Below are positions 9,099-17,025 of a DNA stretch of 64,000 bases, one piece after another. The notes under the pieces are model-generated. The model was given only the letters and a program-made list of their open reading frames with translations, was not told the DNA's origin and made no database searches. A program made the position numbers and the translations under genes. Origin of the DNA: Corynebacterium atrinae (GTDB lineage Bacteria > Actinomycetota > Actinomycetes > Mycobacteriales > Mycobacteriaceae); NCBI RefSeq assembly GCF_030408455.1, contig NZ_CP046977.1, positions 2,542,001-2,606,000 of the forward strand, written 5' to 3'. Each line of letters starts with the position of its first letter. The first letter of the stretch is position 1.

Positions 9099-11435
9099 GT
9101 GTTCCTCAAATGGGGTCACTTTTCCTATCGCCACCGCCGCATTGTGCCGGTGATCATCATCGCCGCGATCGTGGCAATCTACGTTATCTTCGGCCTCCGC
9201 CTGGGCGATCGCATGAGCCAAGAAGGCTGGGACGATCCAGGTTCCTCCTCCACCGCTGCCGCCGCGATCGAGCTCGAGACCTTCGGGCGAGACAACAACG
9301 GCGACGTTATCCTTCTCTACGAAGTGGCGGAAGGTTCTGGGCGCACGCTCAACGACCCGGCCACCTTCGGCGCGCTGGCCAGTCAGCTGACGGAGCTGAA
9401 AGAACAGCATCCCGGGCAGATCGACAAGATCACCAGCTACTTTGATACCCGCAATGCGCAGCTGATCAACGCGGACGGCACCAAGGCTTTCGCCGCCATC
9501 GGCCTGGTCGGCGATGGTGAGCAGACCCTCAAGGACTTCCGCGCCATCGAGGACGCGCTCGTTCCCGATCAACTTCCCGAAGGGGTCACCGTCCAGGTTG
9601 CCGGCGCCACCGCCGTGGCCGATGCTCTCGATGACGGCATGGCAGGCGATATTGTCCGCGCCGAAGTTGTCGCCCTCCCCGTCGTCGCCATCCTCCTGCT
9701 AGTGGTCTTCGGCTCCGTCGTCGCCGCTTTCATGCCCCTGCTCGTTGGTGTGCTCTCCATCGCTGGTTCCCTGGGCATCCTCTCCATCCTGGCCGGAGTC
9801 ACCCAGGTCAACGTGTTCGCCCAGTCCGTGGTCACCCTGCTCGGCCTCGGCCTAGCCATCGACTACGGCCTGTTCATGGTCTCCCGCTTCCGGGAGGAAT
9901 TAGACAAAGGCGTGGACATAGAAACGGCGGTAACCACCACGAACGCGACCGCCGGTAAGACGGTGGTGTTCTCCGCCCTCATGGTCGCCGTGGCCTTGTC
10001 GGGCCTGCTGGTGTTCCCGCAAGCCTTCCTCAAGTCAGTCGCTTATGGTGCCATTTCTGCGGTCGGACTTGCTGCCTTACTCTCCGTGACGGTCCTGCCC
10101 GCAGTGTTTGGCATGCTGGGCCGAAACATCGACAAGCTTTCCGTTCGCCGCGCTAGCCGCAAGGCCCGTCGCCTCGAAGACACCATCTGGTTCCGCTTCC
10201 CCGCTTGGGCCATGCGCCACTCCAAGCTGGTCACCGTCGCCATCGTCGGTCTCCTCCTCGCGCTCACCCTGCCGTTGGCGGGTGTGAAATTCGGCGGCAT
10301 CAACGAGACCTACCTCCCACCAGACCAGGTCACCCGCGTGGCACAGGATGACTTCAACGAGAGCTTCCCTAGCTTCCGCACCGAGCCGATCAAACTGGTC
10401 GTCACCAACGCCAGCGAGCAACAGCTCGTTGATATCTACATGCAGACCCGTCAGATCACCGGCCTGTCCTCCCCCTTCACGCCGGACTCCGGCACAGTGG
10501 ACGGGACAACGGTGCTTTCCGCAGGTATTGAGGACCGCTCTCTCAACGGCGACGTCGTCGATCAGCTCCGTGCCATCACCGTCCCCGAGGGCGTTAACGC
10601 CTACATTGGCGGCACACCGGCAATGGAAATTGAGTCCATCGAAGCACTCATGGAGAAGCTGCCGTGGATGGCGCTGTACATCATCGCCGCCACATTCATC
10701 CTCATGGCGCTCGTCTTCGGATCGCTCATTTTGCCCGCTAAGGCGATCATCATGACCATCCTGGGTCTAGGGGCGACGCTGGGTATCCTCACCGCGATGT
10801 TCGTCAACGGAGTTGGCTCCAGCCTGCTCAACTTCACCCCGGGCCCCCTGATGTCGCCGGTGCTGGTCCTCATTGTCGCCATCGTCTACGGCTTGTCAAC
10901 GGACTACGAGGTCTTCCTCGTCTCCCGCATGGTCGAGGCCCGCGACCGAGGAGACAGTACCGATGACGCCATCAAATACGGCACTGCGCACACTGGTTCC
11001 ATCATCACCGCGGCGGCGCTCATCATGATCGTCGTGGCCGGCGCGTTCGGCTTCTCCGAGATCGTCATGATGAAGTACATCGCCTTCGGCATGATCGCCG
11101 CCCTCGCACTCGACGCGACGATCATCCGCATGATGTTGGTGCCGTCTGTCATGCACCTGCTGCGGGAAGACAACTGGTGGGCCCCTGGCTTCGTCAAGAA
11201 GGCCTACGCCAAGCTCGGGCACGGCTCGCAGGTGGAACCCGCGGTCGTCGATAAGCCTGTGCCGGCACCATCGGTGCAGGACACCGCCGAACTCTCGATC
11301 CACGATGCCGTCATCGTCGATGAACAGGAGGCCGCACGTGGCGGCCGCACGACCCGCCAGGATGATGAGCTGGTTCCCTTCGCCGAACTGCTCCGCCGCC
11401 TTCGGGAGGACGAACAGCGTCAGCTGGAACGTTAA
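9099..11435 (+). CDS. cmpL1: MmpL-family RND transporter (CmpL1-like, trehalose monocorynomycolate export)
   Basis: A 778-residue inner-membrane transporter with two repeats of six transmembrane segments, each following a large periplasmic loop. The proton-relay Asp-Tyr pairs sit in the first helix bundle (D255-Y256 in LAIDYGLF) and the second (D602-Y603 in STDYEVFL), as in MmpL3. The C-terminal 90 residues are hydrophilic and cytoplasmic. In C. glutamicum the MmpL-type proteins CmpL1 and CmpL4 flip trehalose monocorynomycolate across the plasma membrane; position near pks13-fadD32 supports the CmpL1 assignment. An AAAGGAGG precedes the GTG start. Its TAA overlaps the ATG of the next gene. 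Confidence 0.85.
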   Translation: MFLKWGHFSYRHRRIVPVIIIAAIVAIYVIFGLRLGDRMSQEGWDDPGSSSTAAAAIELETFGRDNNGDVILLYEVAEGSGRTLNDPATFGALASQLTELKEQHPGQIDKITSYFDTRNAQLINADGTKAFAAIGLVGDGEQTLKDFRAIEDALVPDQLPEGVTVQVAGATAVADALDDGMAGDIVRAEVVALPVVAILLLVVFGSVVAAFMPLLVGVLSIAGSLGILSILAGVTQVNVFAQSVVTLLGLGLAIDYGLFMVSRFREELDKGVDIETAVTTTNATAGKTVVFSALMVAVALSGLLVFPQAFLKSVAYGAISAVGLAALLSVTVLPAVFGMLGRNIDKLSVRRASRKARRLEDTIWFRFPAWAMRHSKLVTVAIVGLLLALTLPLAGVKFGGINETYLPPDQVTRVAQDDFNESFPSFRTEPIKLVVTNASEQQLVDIYMQTRQITGLSSPFTPDSGTVDGTTVLSAGIEDRSLNGDVVDQLRAITVPEGVNAYIGGTPAMEIESIEALMEKLPWMALYIIAATFILMALVFGSLILPAKAIIMTILGLGATLGILTAMFVNGVGSSLLNFTPGPLMSPVLVLIVAIVYGLSTDYEVFLVSRMVEARDRGDSTDDAIKYGTAHTGSIITAAALIMIVVAGAFGFSEIVMMKYIAFGMIAALALDATIIRMMLVPSVMHLLREDNWWAPGFVKKAYAKLGHGSQVEPAVVDKPVPAPSVQDTAELSIHDAVIVDEQEAARGGRTTRQDDELVPFAELLRRLREDEQRQLER

Positions 11436-12478
11436 TGGAATTCCTGCAGAAGGCCGCCCGGAACAAGTGGGTGCGATGGGTTGCACCACTGGTCATCCTC
11501 GTGGTCCTCGCCGTCGCCTTCCGCGACCAATTCCCCTTCTTCGGCGCGGGCGTCCGGCGGCTTAGCGACGCCCACGTACCCGGCCTCCTCCTCGCCACCA
11601 CCGTCGCCTTCGCGTCACTGTTCGCAATGGCCGAGGTCATGCGCCTGCTCATGCGCGCCGGAGGGACCCGCGTCCGCCTGCGCGAAGCCACGGCAGTGAC
11701 CATGGCCTCCAACTCCTGGTCCACGACCCTGCCCGGCGGCCCCGCCTTCTCCGCGTTCTTCACCTACCAGGTCCAGCGCGGCTGGGGCGCCTCCCCCGTG
11801 CTCTGCGGCTGGTTCTTCGTTTTATCCTCGGCAATCTCCACCATGTGGCTCGTCCTCATCGGTGCCTGTGCAGTGTTCTTCCTCGGCGCGAAGATCAGCA
11901 TCTGGTCCCTCGTTGCCTCACTCATCGCCATGGTGGCCCTTTCTTGGGCCGTCTACTGGGCAGCAAATAACCCACGCCACCTCGAACAATGGACACGCGC
12001 CTGGATGCCTCCCCTCAACCGACTCCTCCGCCGCGAAGAAACCGCAGGGGTCGACGGACTGGTCAAACACATCCATCAGCTCGACACCGTCCACCTGAGC
12101 AAACGCAGCTTCGCCGCCGCCGCCTTCTGGTCCCTGTCCAACCGGCTTCTCGACGCCGTCGTCCTCTGGGCCAGCATCTGGGCCATCACCGATGCCGCTC
12201 CCTGGCTGGAAAAAGCGCCCGATCACACCACCATCATGGGCGTCCTCCTCGCGTACACCACCGCTAAGATCGCCGGCTCCGCGCAGGTCACCCCCGGTGG
12301 GCTTGGCACGGTGGAAGCCACCATCCTCGCCACCCTGGTCGCCTCCGGCATGACCGCCGTCGACGCCACCGGCGCCGCCCTCATCTACCGACTCATTTCC
12401 TTCGCCTTGGTCACCGTCATCGGTTGGATCATCTACTTTGCGCACTACGCCCGCCGCGGACTCACAGCTTCCGAATAG
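11435..12478 (+). CDS. Flippase-like membrane protein (lysylphosphatidylglycerol synthase TM / UPF0104 family)
   Basis: A 347-residue polytopic protein with seven to eight predicted membrane helices, starting at about residue 13. The conserved family stretch GSAQVTPGGLGTVEATI near residue 285 and the early VTMASNSWSTTLPGGPAFS segment are characteristic of the aminoacyl-lipid synthase transmembrane region (PF03706), which flips lipids when fused to a synthase domain. No synthase domain is present here. Translation is coupled to the MmpL gene through TAATG, so it may assist lipid export, but this is inference. Confidence 0.8.
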   Translation: MEFLQKAARNKWVRWVAPLVILVVLAVAFRDQFPFFGAGVRRLSDAHVPGLLLATTVAFASLFAMAEVMRLLMRAGGTRVRLREATAVTMASNSWSTTLPGGPAFSAFFTYQVQRGWGASPVLCGWFFVLSSAISTMWLVLIGACAVFFLGAKISIWSLVASLIAMVALSWAVYWAANNPRHLEQWTRAWMPPLNRLLRREETAGVDGLVKHIHQLDTVHLSKRSFAAAAFWSLSNRLLDAVVLWASIWAITDAAPWLEKAPDHTTIMGVLLAYTTAKIAGSAQVTPGGLGTVEATILATLVASGMTAVDATGAALIYRLISFALVTVIGWIIYFAHYARRGLTASE

Positions 12479-12488
12479 GGCGGGGCCC

Positions 12489-13166
12489 ATGTTCAACTTC
12501 TTCCGGCCACGCCCCTCCGACGACGACCTCAGCGAGATTCTCCTCGAGGCCATCCCAGAACACCTCTCCCGCTTCCTCCCTGGCGAACCAACCGTGTGGC
12601 ATGAGATGGTCCCGCAGGGCCCTCGCATCGACGTCTACTCCTGGGCACCCACCCCCGAACGCCCACTGTGGACCCTCGTCACCTCCGGCATGTCCTCGCA
12701 TCGGATGAACGTTCCCCGGGGCCGCAAGGATGTCGACCGGGCGGAGCTCATGATCACCCTGCCTGCCGACTGGACTCCCCTCGACCAAGCCCCGACACTG
12801 CCCGAGGAAGAGGCCCAGCGAATCACCTGGCCCTATGATCAGCTCAAGTTCACCGCCCGCGTTCCCTACCTCGCGGACACCTGGCTGGCACCCGGCACCA
12901 CACTCCAGGCCTGAGACACAATCGAGGACACTTACGAAGGCTCCGACTTCTCCGGACTGATCGTCGGTGAGCCAACCTCCGTAGCCGATCCGAACATCCG
13001 CTCACTCAAGGTCGAAGGCACCACAGTACACTTCTGGGGCCTGTACTTCCTCTACCCCGAAGAGTCTGGCTTCCACCTGCAACACAGCCCAGGGGAGCTG
13101 CTCGCGCGTCTCGACGCCGCCCGATTCCCCGAAGGCGTAGTACCGGGCCGCCCCAGGGTCATCTGA
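12489..13166 (+). pseudogene. SUFU-domain protein gene interrupted by an in-frame TGA
   Basis: The frame beginning at ATG 12489 reads as a Suppressor-of-fused-like (PF05076-type) protein: TLVTSGMSSHRMN, then AELMITLPADW, then ITWPYDQLKFTARVPYL. It hits TGA at 12912-12914 after 141 codons. Reading on in the same frame gives 83 more sense codons with family-like sequence (GTTVHFWGLYFLYPEE, then LLARLDAARF) to a TGA at 13164. A single substitution, for example GGA to TGA, would explain it. The role of bacterial SUFU proteins is poorly known; many sit in contact-toxin or stress loci. It starts 10 bases after the flippase-like gene. Confidence 0.75.
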
Positions 13167-13223
13167 TCGCGGGATAAAGTAGCTGTATATCCAGCAGCTC
13201 TCAGCGTGAAACCGGAGAACCTC

Positions 13224-13595
13224 GTGCCCCCCTCTCGTATCATCCTTGCGGATGTCATCGCCATCCTCACCTTCGCGATCCTCGCCCGCCTTGCCCACAA
13301 CACCCCAGAAGCCCCCTTCACCACACTCAACGTCCTGGGGACCTTCTGGCCATTCCTCCTCGGCGGGATCACCGGACACGCGATCTGCTACGCAACGAAA
13401 AAGCCCACACTCCCCATCGCTCCCGGCGGCCTCATCATCTGGCTCTCCACCGCCATCACCGGACTAGGCATCTGGGCACTGCGACACGGGGAACTACCCC
13501 ACTGGTCCTTCATCATCGTCGCCTCCATCATGTCCGGCCTCCTACTCATCGGATGGCGCGGCCTAACGAACATGCGAGCCAAAACAAAGTCCTAG
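13224..13595 (+). CDS. DUF3054 small membrane protein
   Basis: A 123-residue protein with four predicted membrane helices (IILADVIAILTFAILARL, then LGTFWPFLLGGITGHAICYA, then LIIWLSTAITGLGIWAL, then FIIVASIMSGLLLIGW), matching the DUF3054 family of actinobacteria. Function is unknown. GTG 13224 is chosen over GTG 13206 because GGAG at 13214-13217 is correctly spaced for it. It is the last gene of the trmB-led run and is followed by a hairpin. Confidence 0.75.
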   Translation: MPPSRIILADVIAILTFAILARLAHNTPEAPFTTLNVLGTFWPFLLGGITGHAICYATKKPTLPIAPGGLIIWLSTAITGLGIWALRHGELPHWSFIIVASIMSGLLLIGWRGLTNMRAKTKS

Positions 13596-13600
13596 CCCCC

Positions 13601-13640
13601 AGAGGGGTGCTGTGCGCAGCTGCACACACCACAGCCCTCT
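13601..13640 (+). terminator. Hairpin after the DUF3054 gene
   Basis: AGAGGGGTGCTGTG at 13601-13614 pairs with CACAGCCCTCT at 13630-13640 with one small bulge. There is no T-run, so efficiency is uncertain, but it sits directly after the last gene of the run. Confidence 0.55.
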
Positions 13641-13711
13641 GACTAGCGCCAACGCGGCCAGTCTGCCAGCACTGAACATGCGCCACCTGGACAAAAACAT
13701 TGCCCTACCCC

Positions 13712-13740
13712 TTGCGTGTTTCGATATTGTGTTCTACTAT
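13712..13740 (+). promoter_or_regulatory. Promoter of the DUF222/HNH gene
   Basis: TTGCGT at 13712-13717, a 17-base spacer and TACTAT at 13735-13740. This fits the corynebacterial sigma-A pattern and lies about 45 bases before the ATG. Confidence 0.6.
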
Positions 13741-13754
13741 TGGAGTTAGAACAC
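13729..13754. repeat. 8-bp inverted repeat over the HNH promoter -10 and start region
   Basis: GTGTTCTA at 13729-13736 and TAGAACAC at 13747-13754 are perfect inverted arms ten bases apart, covering the -10 and predicted transcription start. It is a likely operator. It does not match the actinobacterial LexA box because the spacer is too long. Confidence 0.5.
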
Positions 13755-13784
13755 CTAATCGAAGGGGCAAGGGGGTGAACGAAC

Positions 13785-15146
13785 ATGAGCAGTGACATTT
13801 TCTACCCAGGCAAAGCGCTACCACTCACGCTTGAGATTGGCTTTTCCATGGTGGAGGCGCACCTGAAAGAGGCAGCCGCCGGCCCCCAGCACTACTTCGC
13901 GGTCAGCTCACCTCATGACCCAGTAGCCCGGCGGGGAACACAGATACGCCAAGAAGACCACAAACTCTGGCAATCAGTCCTCCCCAATGGTGATGAGGAC
14001 ATTGACATCGTCCTCGCTAAGCTACGGCGTTCTCTGGGGCGTGGGGATCACTACCTCATGTCCGCGATCAGCGCCCACCAACGGCTTAACGAGCTGCCGA
14101 AGTTGAAGGAGATTCAGGAGGAGTACTTCCACCTCGACCTTGTCCGCTTGAAGACGATTGACGGTGTGTTGTGTAAAGCAGACACCACCATCACCGAACA
14201 CCTCGACCTCATCGATACCGAACTAGCAGAATTCCTCACCCCTACTCGTACTAATCAGATCCTTCCCACACCAGGAAAGATCAAACAGCGCCTTAATGCG
14301 ATCATCACCATGCTCGATGAGTCGATCTCCTCCGAGGATCCCGCCCCACAACCGGTTGATAGTGTCTCGATCTCCTTCGACGACGGCCGGGGCTTCCTGC
14401 ATGCTGATCTCGATGGGGTCGTCGCCCAAGAAATCGACCTTCGTATCCGCAAGCACGCCATCGCCCATGGGATCAGTCAGGCAGACGCCTTCGTGGCCTT
14501 GATGAGGGGTGAGGGGTCAACGAATGTCACCCTCAACATCTACCGAGCATCCGATATCCCGAATGCCCCAGCATGGGTCTCCGGGGTCGGGTACCTCACC
14601 GCAAAGCAGACCGAAGATCTGCTTAACCGGGTTGATGTGGAGATTGATCTCGATGCGATTGCTCAGAAAGTCTCGTCTGCGTATGCCACCCCCTCAGATA
14701 TCCGCTCCCTCGTCATCGGCCTTGATGGGACGTGTGCAGTCGGTGGGTGTGATGCCCCTGCTCATCGAGCACAGATGGATCACCGGATCAATCACGCCGA
14801 TGGCGGGCCCACCACAGCAGCGAATTTGGCGGCGTTGTGTGTGAAGCATCATGCGATGAAGACAGACCGCCGGGTGACGTATGTCATGGATCCGGTGACG
14901 AGGCGGAAGTACTTCTTGTTTGATGACGGGTCCTGGGCGGAGTCCGAAGGTGATGGGCCACTAGCCCCCAGCGAAAGACGGTGGTTGCAGACGGTGTCCC
15001 AGCGGATTACGAAGCGCAGGGCGAGGATTAGGTCGGAGTCCCAAGCACAAAAGAGAGAACAAGGCGAACCGGAGAAACCACCACCGCCCCACGAACGCCC
15101 TAGCTGCTCCGAATGGGGACGCCCCCTTGACAGCCGGGAGACCTAG
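13785..15146 (+). CDS. DUF222 / HNH endonuclease family protein
   Basis: A 453-residue protein of the actinobacterial 13E12/DUF222 type: a helical N-terminal DUF222-like region (about residues 60-300) and a C-terminal HNH nuclease motif near residues 318-365 with a CAVGGC zinc knuckle, HRAQMDHRINHADGG and ALCVKHH. The core D-H, N and H residues are present. The last 50 residues are basic and low-complexity. Such genes are often multi-copy and variable in corynebacteria and are suspected mobile or selfish. It has its own promoter and operator-like palindrome and is followed by a perfect palindrome, so it looks like a self-contained cassette set between conserved genes. Confidence 0.85.
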   Translation: MSSDIFYPGKALPLTLEIGFSMVEAHLKEAAAGPQHYFAVSSPHDPVARRGTQIRQEDHKLWQSVLPNGDEDIDIVLAKLRRSLGRGDHYLMSAISAHQRLNELPKLKEIQEEYFHLDLVRLKTIDGVLCKADTTITEHLDLIDTELAEFLTPTRTNQILPTPGKIKQRLNAIITMLDESISSEDPAPQPVDSVSISFDDGRGFLHADLDGVVAQEIDLRIRKHAIAHGISQADAFVALMRGEGSTNVTLNIYRASDIPNAPAWVSGVGYLTAKQTEDLLNRVDVEIDLDAIAQKVSSAYATPSDIRSLVIGLDGTCAVGGCDAPAHRAQMDHRINHADGGPTTAANLAALCVKHHAMKTDRRVTYVMDPVTRRKYFLFDDGSWAESEGDGPLAPSERRWLQTVSQRITKRRARIRSESQAQKREQGEPEKPPPPHERPSCSEWGRPLDSRET

Positions 15147-15180
15147 AAGGCCCCCTGCAGAACCTGGAAATGCTCACACA

Positions 15181-15198
15181 CCACGGGCATGCCCGTGG
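15181..15198. repeat. Perfect 18-bp palindrome after the HNH gene
   Basis: CCACGGGCATGCCCGTGG is a perfect palindrome that can fold as a 7-bp stem with a CATG loop, 34 bases after the HNH stop. It may be a terminator stem or a protein-binding site; no T-run follows. Confidence 0.5.
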
Positions 15199-15224
15199 GA
15201 TTGCTCAGCCCAGGGAGAATCACT

Positions 15225-15266
15225 AAAGCCGCCGTTTCCCGGCAACAGCGGGACGCGCGGCGGCTT
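15225..15266 (-). terminator. Terminator hairpin downstream of the 27-residue peptide gene
   Basis: AAGCCGCCG at 15226-15234 pairs with CGGCGGCTT at 15258-15266, and on the minus strand the stem ends in CTTTAG. It lies about 20 bases past the small-peptide stop codon. Confidence 0.6.
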
Positions 15267-15285
15267 CGTCTGACCCAAAGAACGT

Positions 15286-15369
15286 CTACTTGCCGCTAAT
15301 GATCTGGTTGATGATCATGTAGACGTAGTTGAGGATGTCACCGGACAGATCAAGAATGCTGCTGAGCAT
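15286..15369 (-). CDS. Short amphipathic peptide (27 residues), porin-like or membrane-active candidate
   Basis: A 27-codon open frame, too short for standard gene calling. It begins MLSSILDLSG and ends MIINQIISGK, with a pattern of Ile, Leu, Val, Tyr against Asp, Asn, Gln that would form an amphipathic helix. AGGAG lies nine bases before its ATG, the codons are those favoured in highly expressed corynebacterial genes (TAC, AAC, ATC, CTC, GTC, AAG), and a terminator hairpin follows its stop. It sits 80 bases downstream of the mycolate carboxyltransferase gene, same strand. Corynebacteria make very short secretion-signal-free outer-membrane channel peptides (PorA, PorH); this could be of that type, a toxin-like peptide, or a regulator. 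No homologue was checked. Confidence 0.6.
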   Translation of the reverse strand: MLSSILDLSGDILNYVYMIINQIISGK

Positions 15370-15449
15370 AGGGATTAACTCCTAGAGAAAATTTGGGGCT
15401 GGTACATGGACTACATCGTGCGGAGGTTATCAGTTCGTTACACAACGAG

Positions 15450-17000
15450 CTACATGGGCATGATGTTGTGCTTCTTCGGCAGGTCGTACTCTTCCTTGGT
15501 GGACAATTGCCGCAGGGCGCGACGCAAAGCCAGTCGAGTTTCAGTCGGCTGGATCATGGCGTCAATGTAGCCACGCTCCGCGGCAACATAAGGACTGGTC
15601 ATGTTCTCGTCGTAGAAGTCCATGAAGATCTTCTTCAAGTAGTCGCGTTGCTCGGGAGGAGCGGCAGCAAGCTGCTTGCCCTGGATCATAACCACAGCGG
15701 CGGCGGAGCCCATGACAGCGATCTGGGCGGTCGGCCAGGCGAGGTTGATGTCACCAGAGAGGTTCTTGGAACCCATGACGGCGTAAGCACCGCCGTAGGC
15801 CTTACGAACGATGAGGGTGACCTTCGGCACGGTCGATTCGACGAGAGCGAAGGCCAGCTTGGCACCGCGGTGAATGAGTCCGGCTTTCTCCTGCTCCACG
15901 CCAGGCAAGTAGCCGGGAGTATCGACGACGAACACCAGCGGGATGTTGTAGGCGTCGCAGATGCGGACAAATCGGGCACCCTTATCGGCGGCGTCGGCGT
16001 CGATGCAACCAGCGAAGTGCATGGGGTTGTTGGCGATGAAGCCGACGGCTCGGCCATCGATACGCCCGAATGCCGTGATGAGGTTGGGCGCGTAGTTGGC
16101 CTGAATTTCCACCAGGTTGTCATCGTCGCCGAGGTGGCCGAGCAAGTCGAGCATGTCGTAGCCGGCGTTGGAATCGTCGGGCATGAACAGGTCGAGCTCG
16201 GGGGCCTCGGCGACGTCCTCATCGGTGGGGGCCGCGAAGACGGGGGCGGCATCGAAGCAGGAGGTGGGGAGGTGGTCGAGGAGGTCGCGGACGAATTCGA
16301 AGGCCTCGTCCTCACTTTCGACGACCGCGGAAATGTTGCCGTTGAGTTCCTGCTGGCGGGCGCCGCCGAGTTCGGCGGAGGTGATGTCCTCGCCGGTGAC
16401 CTCGCGGATCACGGCGGGGCCGGTGACGTACATCTCGGTTTCGCCGTCAACTGCGATGACGAAGTCAGTGGTCACGGGAGCGTACACGGCACCACCGGCG
16501 GACTTACCCAACATGATGGAGATCTGTGGGCTGCGTCCAGAAAGGGGCATTTGGCGGCGGGAGATTTCGGAGTACATCGCTAGCGATGTCACGGCGTCTT
16601 GGATGCGGGCGCCGCCGGAGTCTTGGATGCCGATGACCGGGCAACCTATCTTGATCGCCATGTCCATGACCTCGACGACCTTGCGGCCAAAGGCCACGCC
16701 GACGGAGCCGCCGTAGACGGTTTTGTCGTGGGCGTAGATGGCGACGGGTCGACCGTCGATCATTCCGTAGCCGGTGACTACGCCGTCGGAGTAGATCGCG
16801 GAGGGATCGCCGGGCGTTTTGGCGAGGGCGCCGACCTCAACGAAGCTGCCTTCGTCGAGAAGCGCGTTGATGCGCTGCCGGGGGGTCGTTCGACCCGCGG
16901 CATCGCGCTTTTCCCGGGCGCGTTCGCTGCCCGGATCTTGGGCTTTGTCGAGCCGGGCGCGAAGGTCGGCGAGCTTAGTCGCCGTGGAGTTCTCAGTCAC
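15450..17000 (-). CDS. accD3: Acyl-CoA carboxylase beta subunit for mycolate synthesis (AccD3/AccD4 type)
   Basis: A 516-residue carboxyltransferase subunit. In mycolic-acid bacteria the enzyme carboxylates the long-chain acyl-CoA that Pks13 condenses with the FadD32-activated acid. The crotonase-fold halves show the oxyanion glycines (GGARIQDAVTSL, GKSAGGAVYAPV in the first; KAYGGAYAVMGSKNL in the second). Position directly downstream of pks13 (25 bases) is the same as accD4 in Mycobacterium and accD3 (dtsR-type) in C. glutamicum. It works with a biotinylated alpha subunit encoded elsewhere. Likely cotranscribed with pks13. Confidence 0.93.
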   Translation of the reverse strand: MTENSTATKLADLRARLDKAQDPGSERAREKRDAAGRTTPRQRINALLDEGSFVEVGALAKTPGDPSAIYSDGVVTGYGMIDGRPVAIYAHDKTVYGGSVGVAFGRKVVEVMDMAIKIGCPVIGIQDSGGARIQDAVTSLAMYSEISRRQMPLSGRSPQISIMLGKSAGGAVYAPVTTDFVIAVDGETEMYVTGPAVIREVTGEDITSAELGGARQQELNGNISAVVESEDEAFEFVRDLLDHLPTSCFDAAPVFAAPTDEDVAEAPELDLFMPDDSNAGYDMLDLLGHLGDDDNLVEIQANYAPNLITAFGRIDGRAVGFIANNPMHFAGCIDADAADKGARFVRICDAYNIPLVFVVDTPGYLPGVEQEKAGLIHRGAKLAFALVESTVPKVTLIVRKAYGGAYAVMGSKNLSGDINLAWPTAQIAVMGSAAAVVMIQGKQLAAAPPEQRDYLKKIFMDFYDENMTSPYVAAERGYIDAMIQPTETRLALRRALRQLSTKEEYDLPKKHNIMPM

Positions 17001-17025
17001 TGATCACCACTCGCTTTTTCGTTCG

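Noticed and set aside
12912..12914. TGA read as selenocysteine in the SUFU-domain gene
   Set aside because: No SECIS-like hairpin or selenoprotein family is evident, the residue is not at a catalytic site, and corynebacteria are not known for selenocysteine use. A nonsense mutation is simpler.
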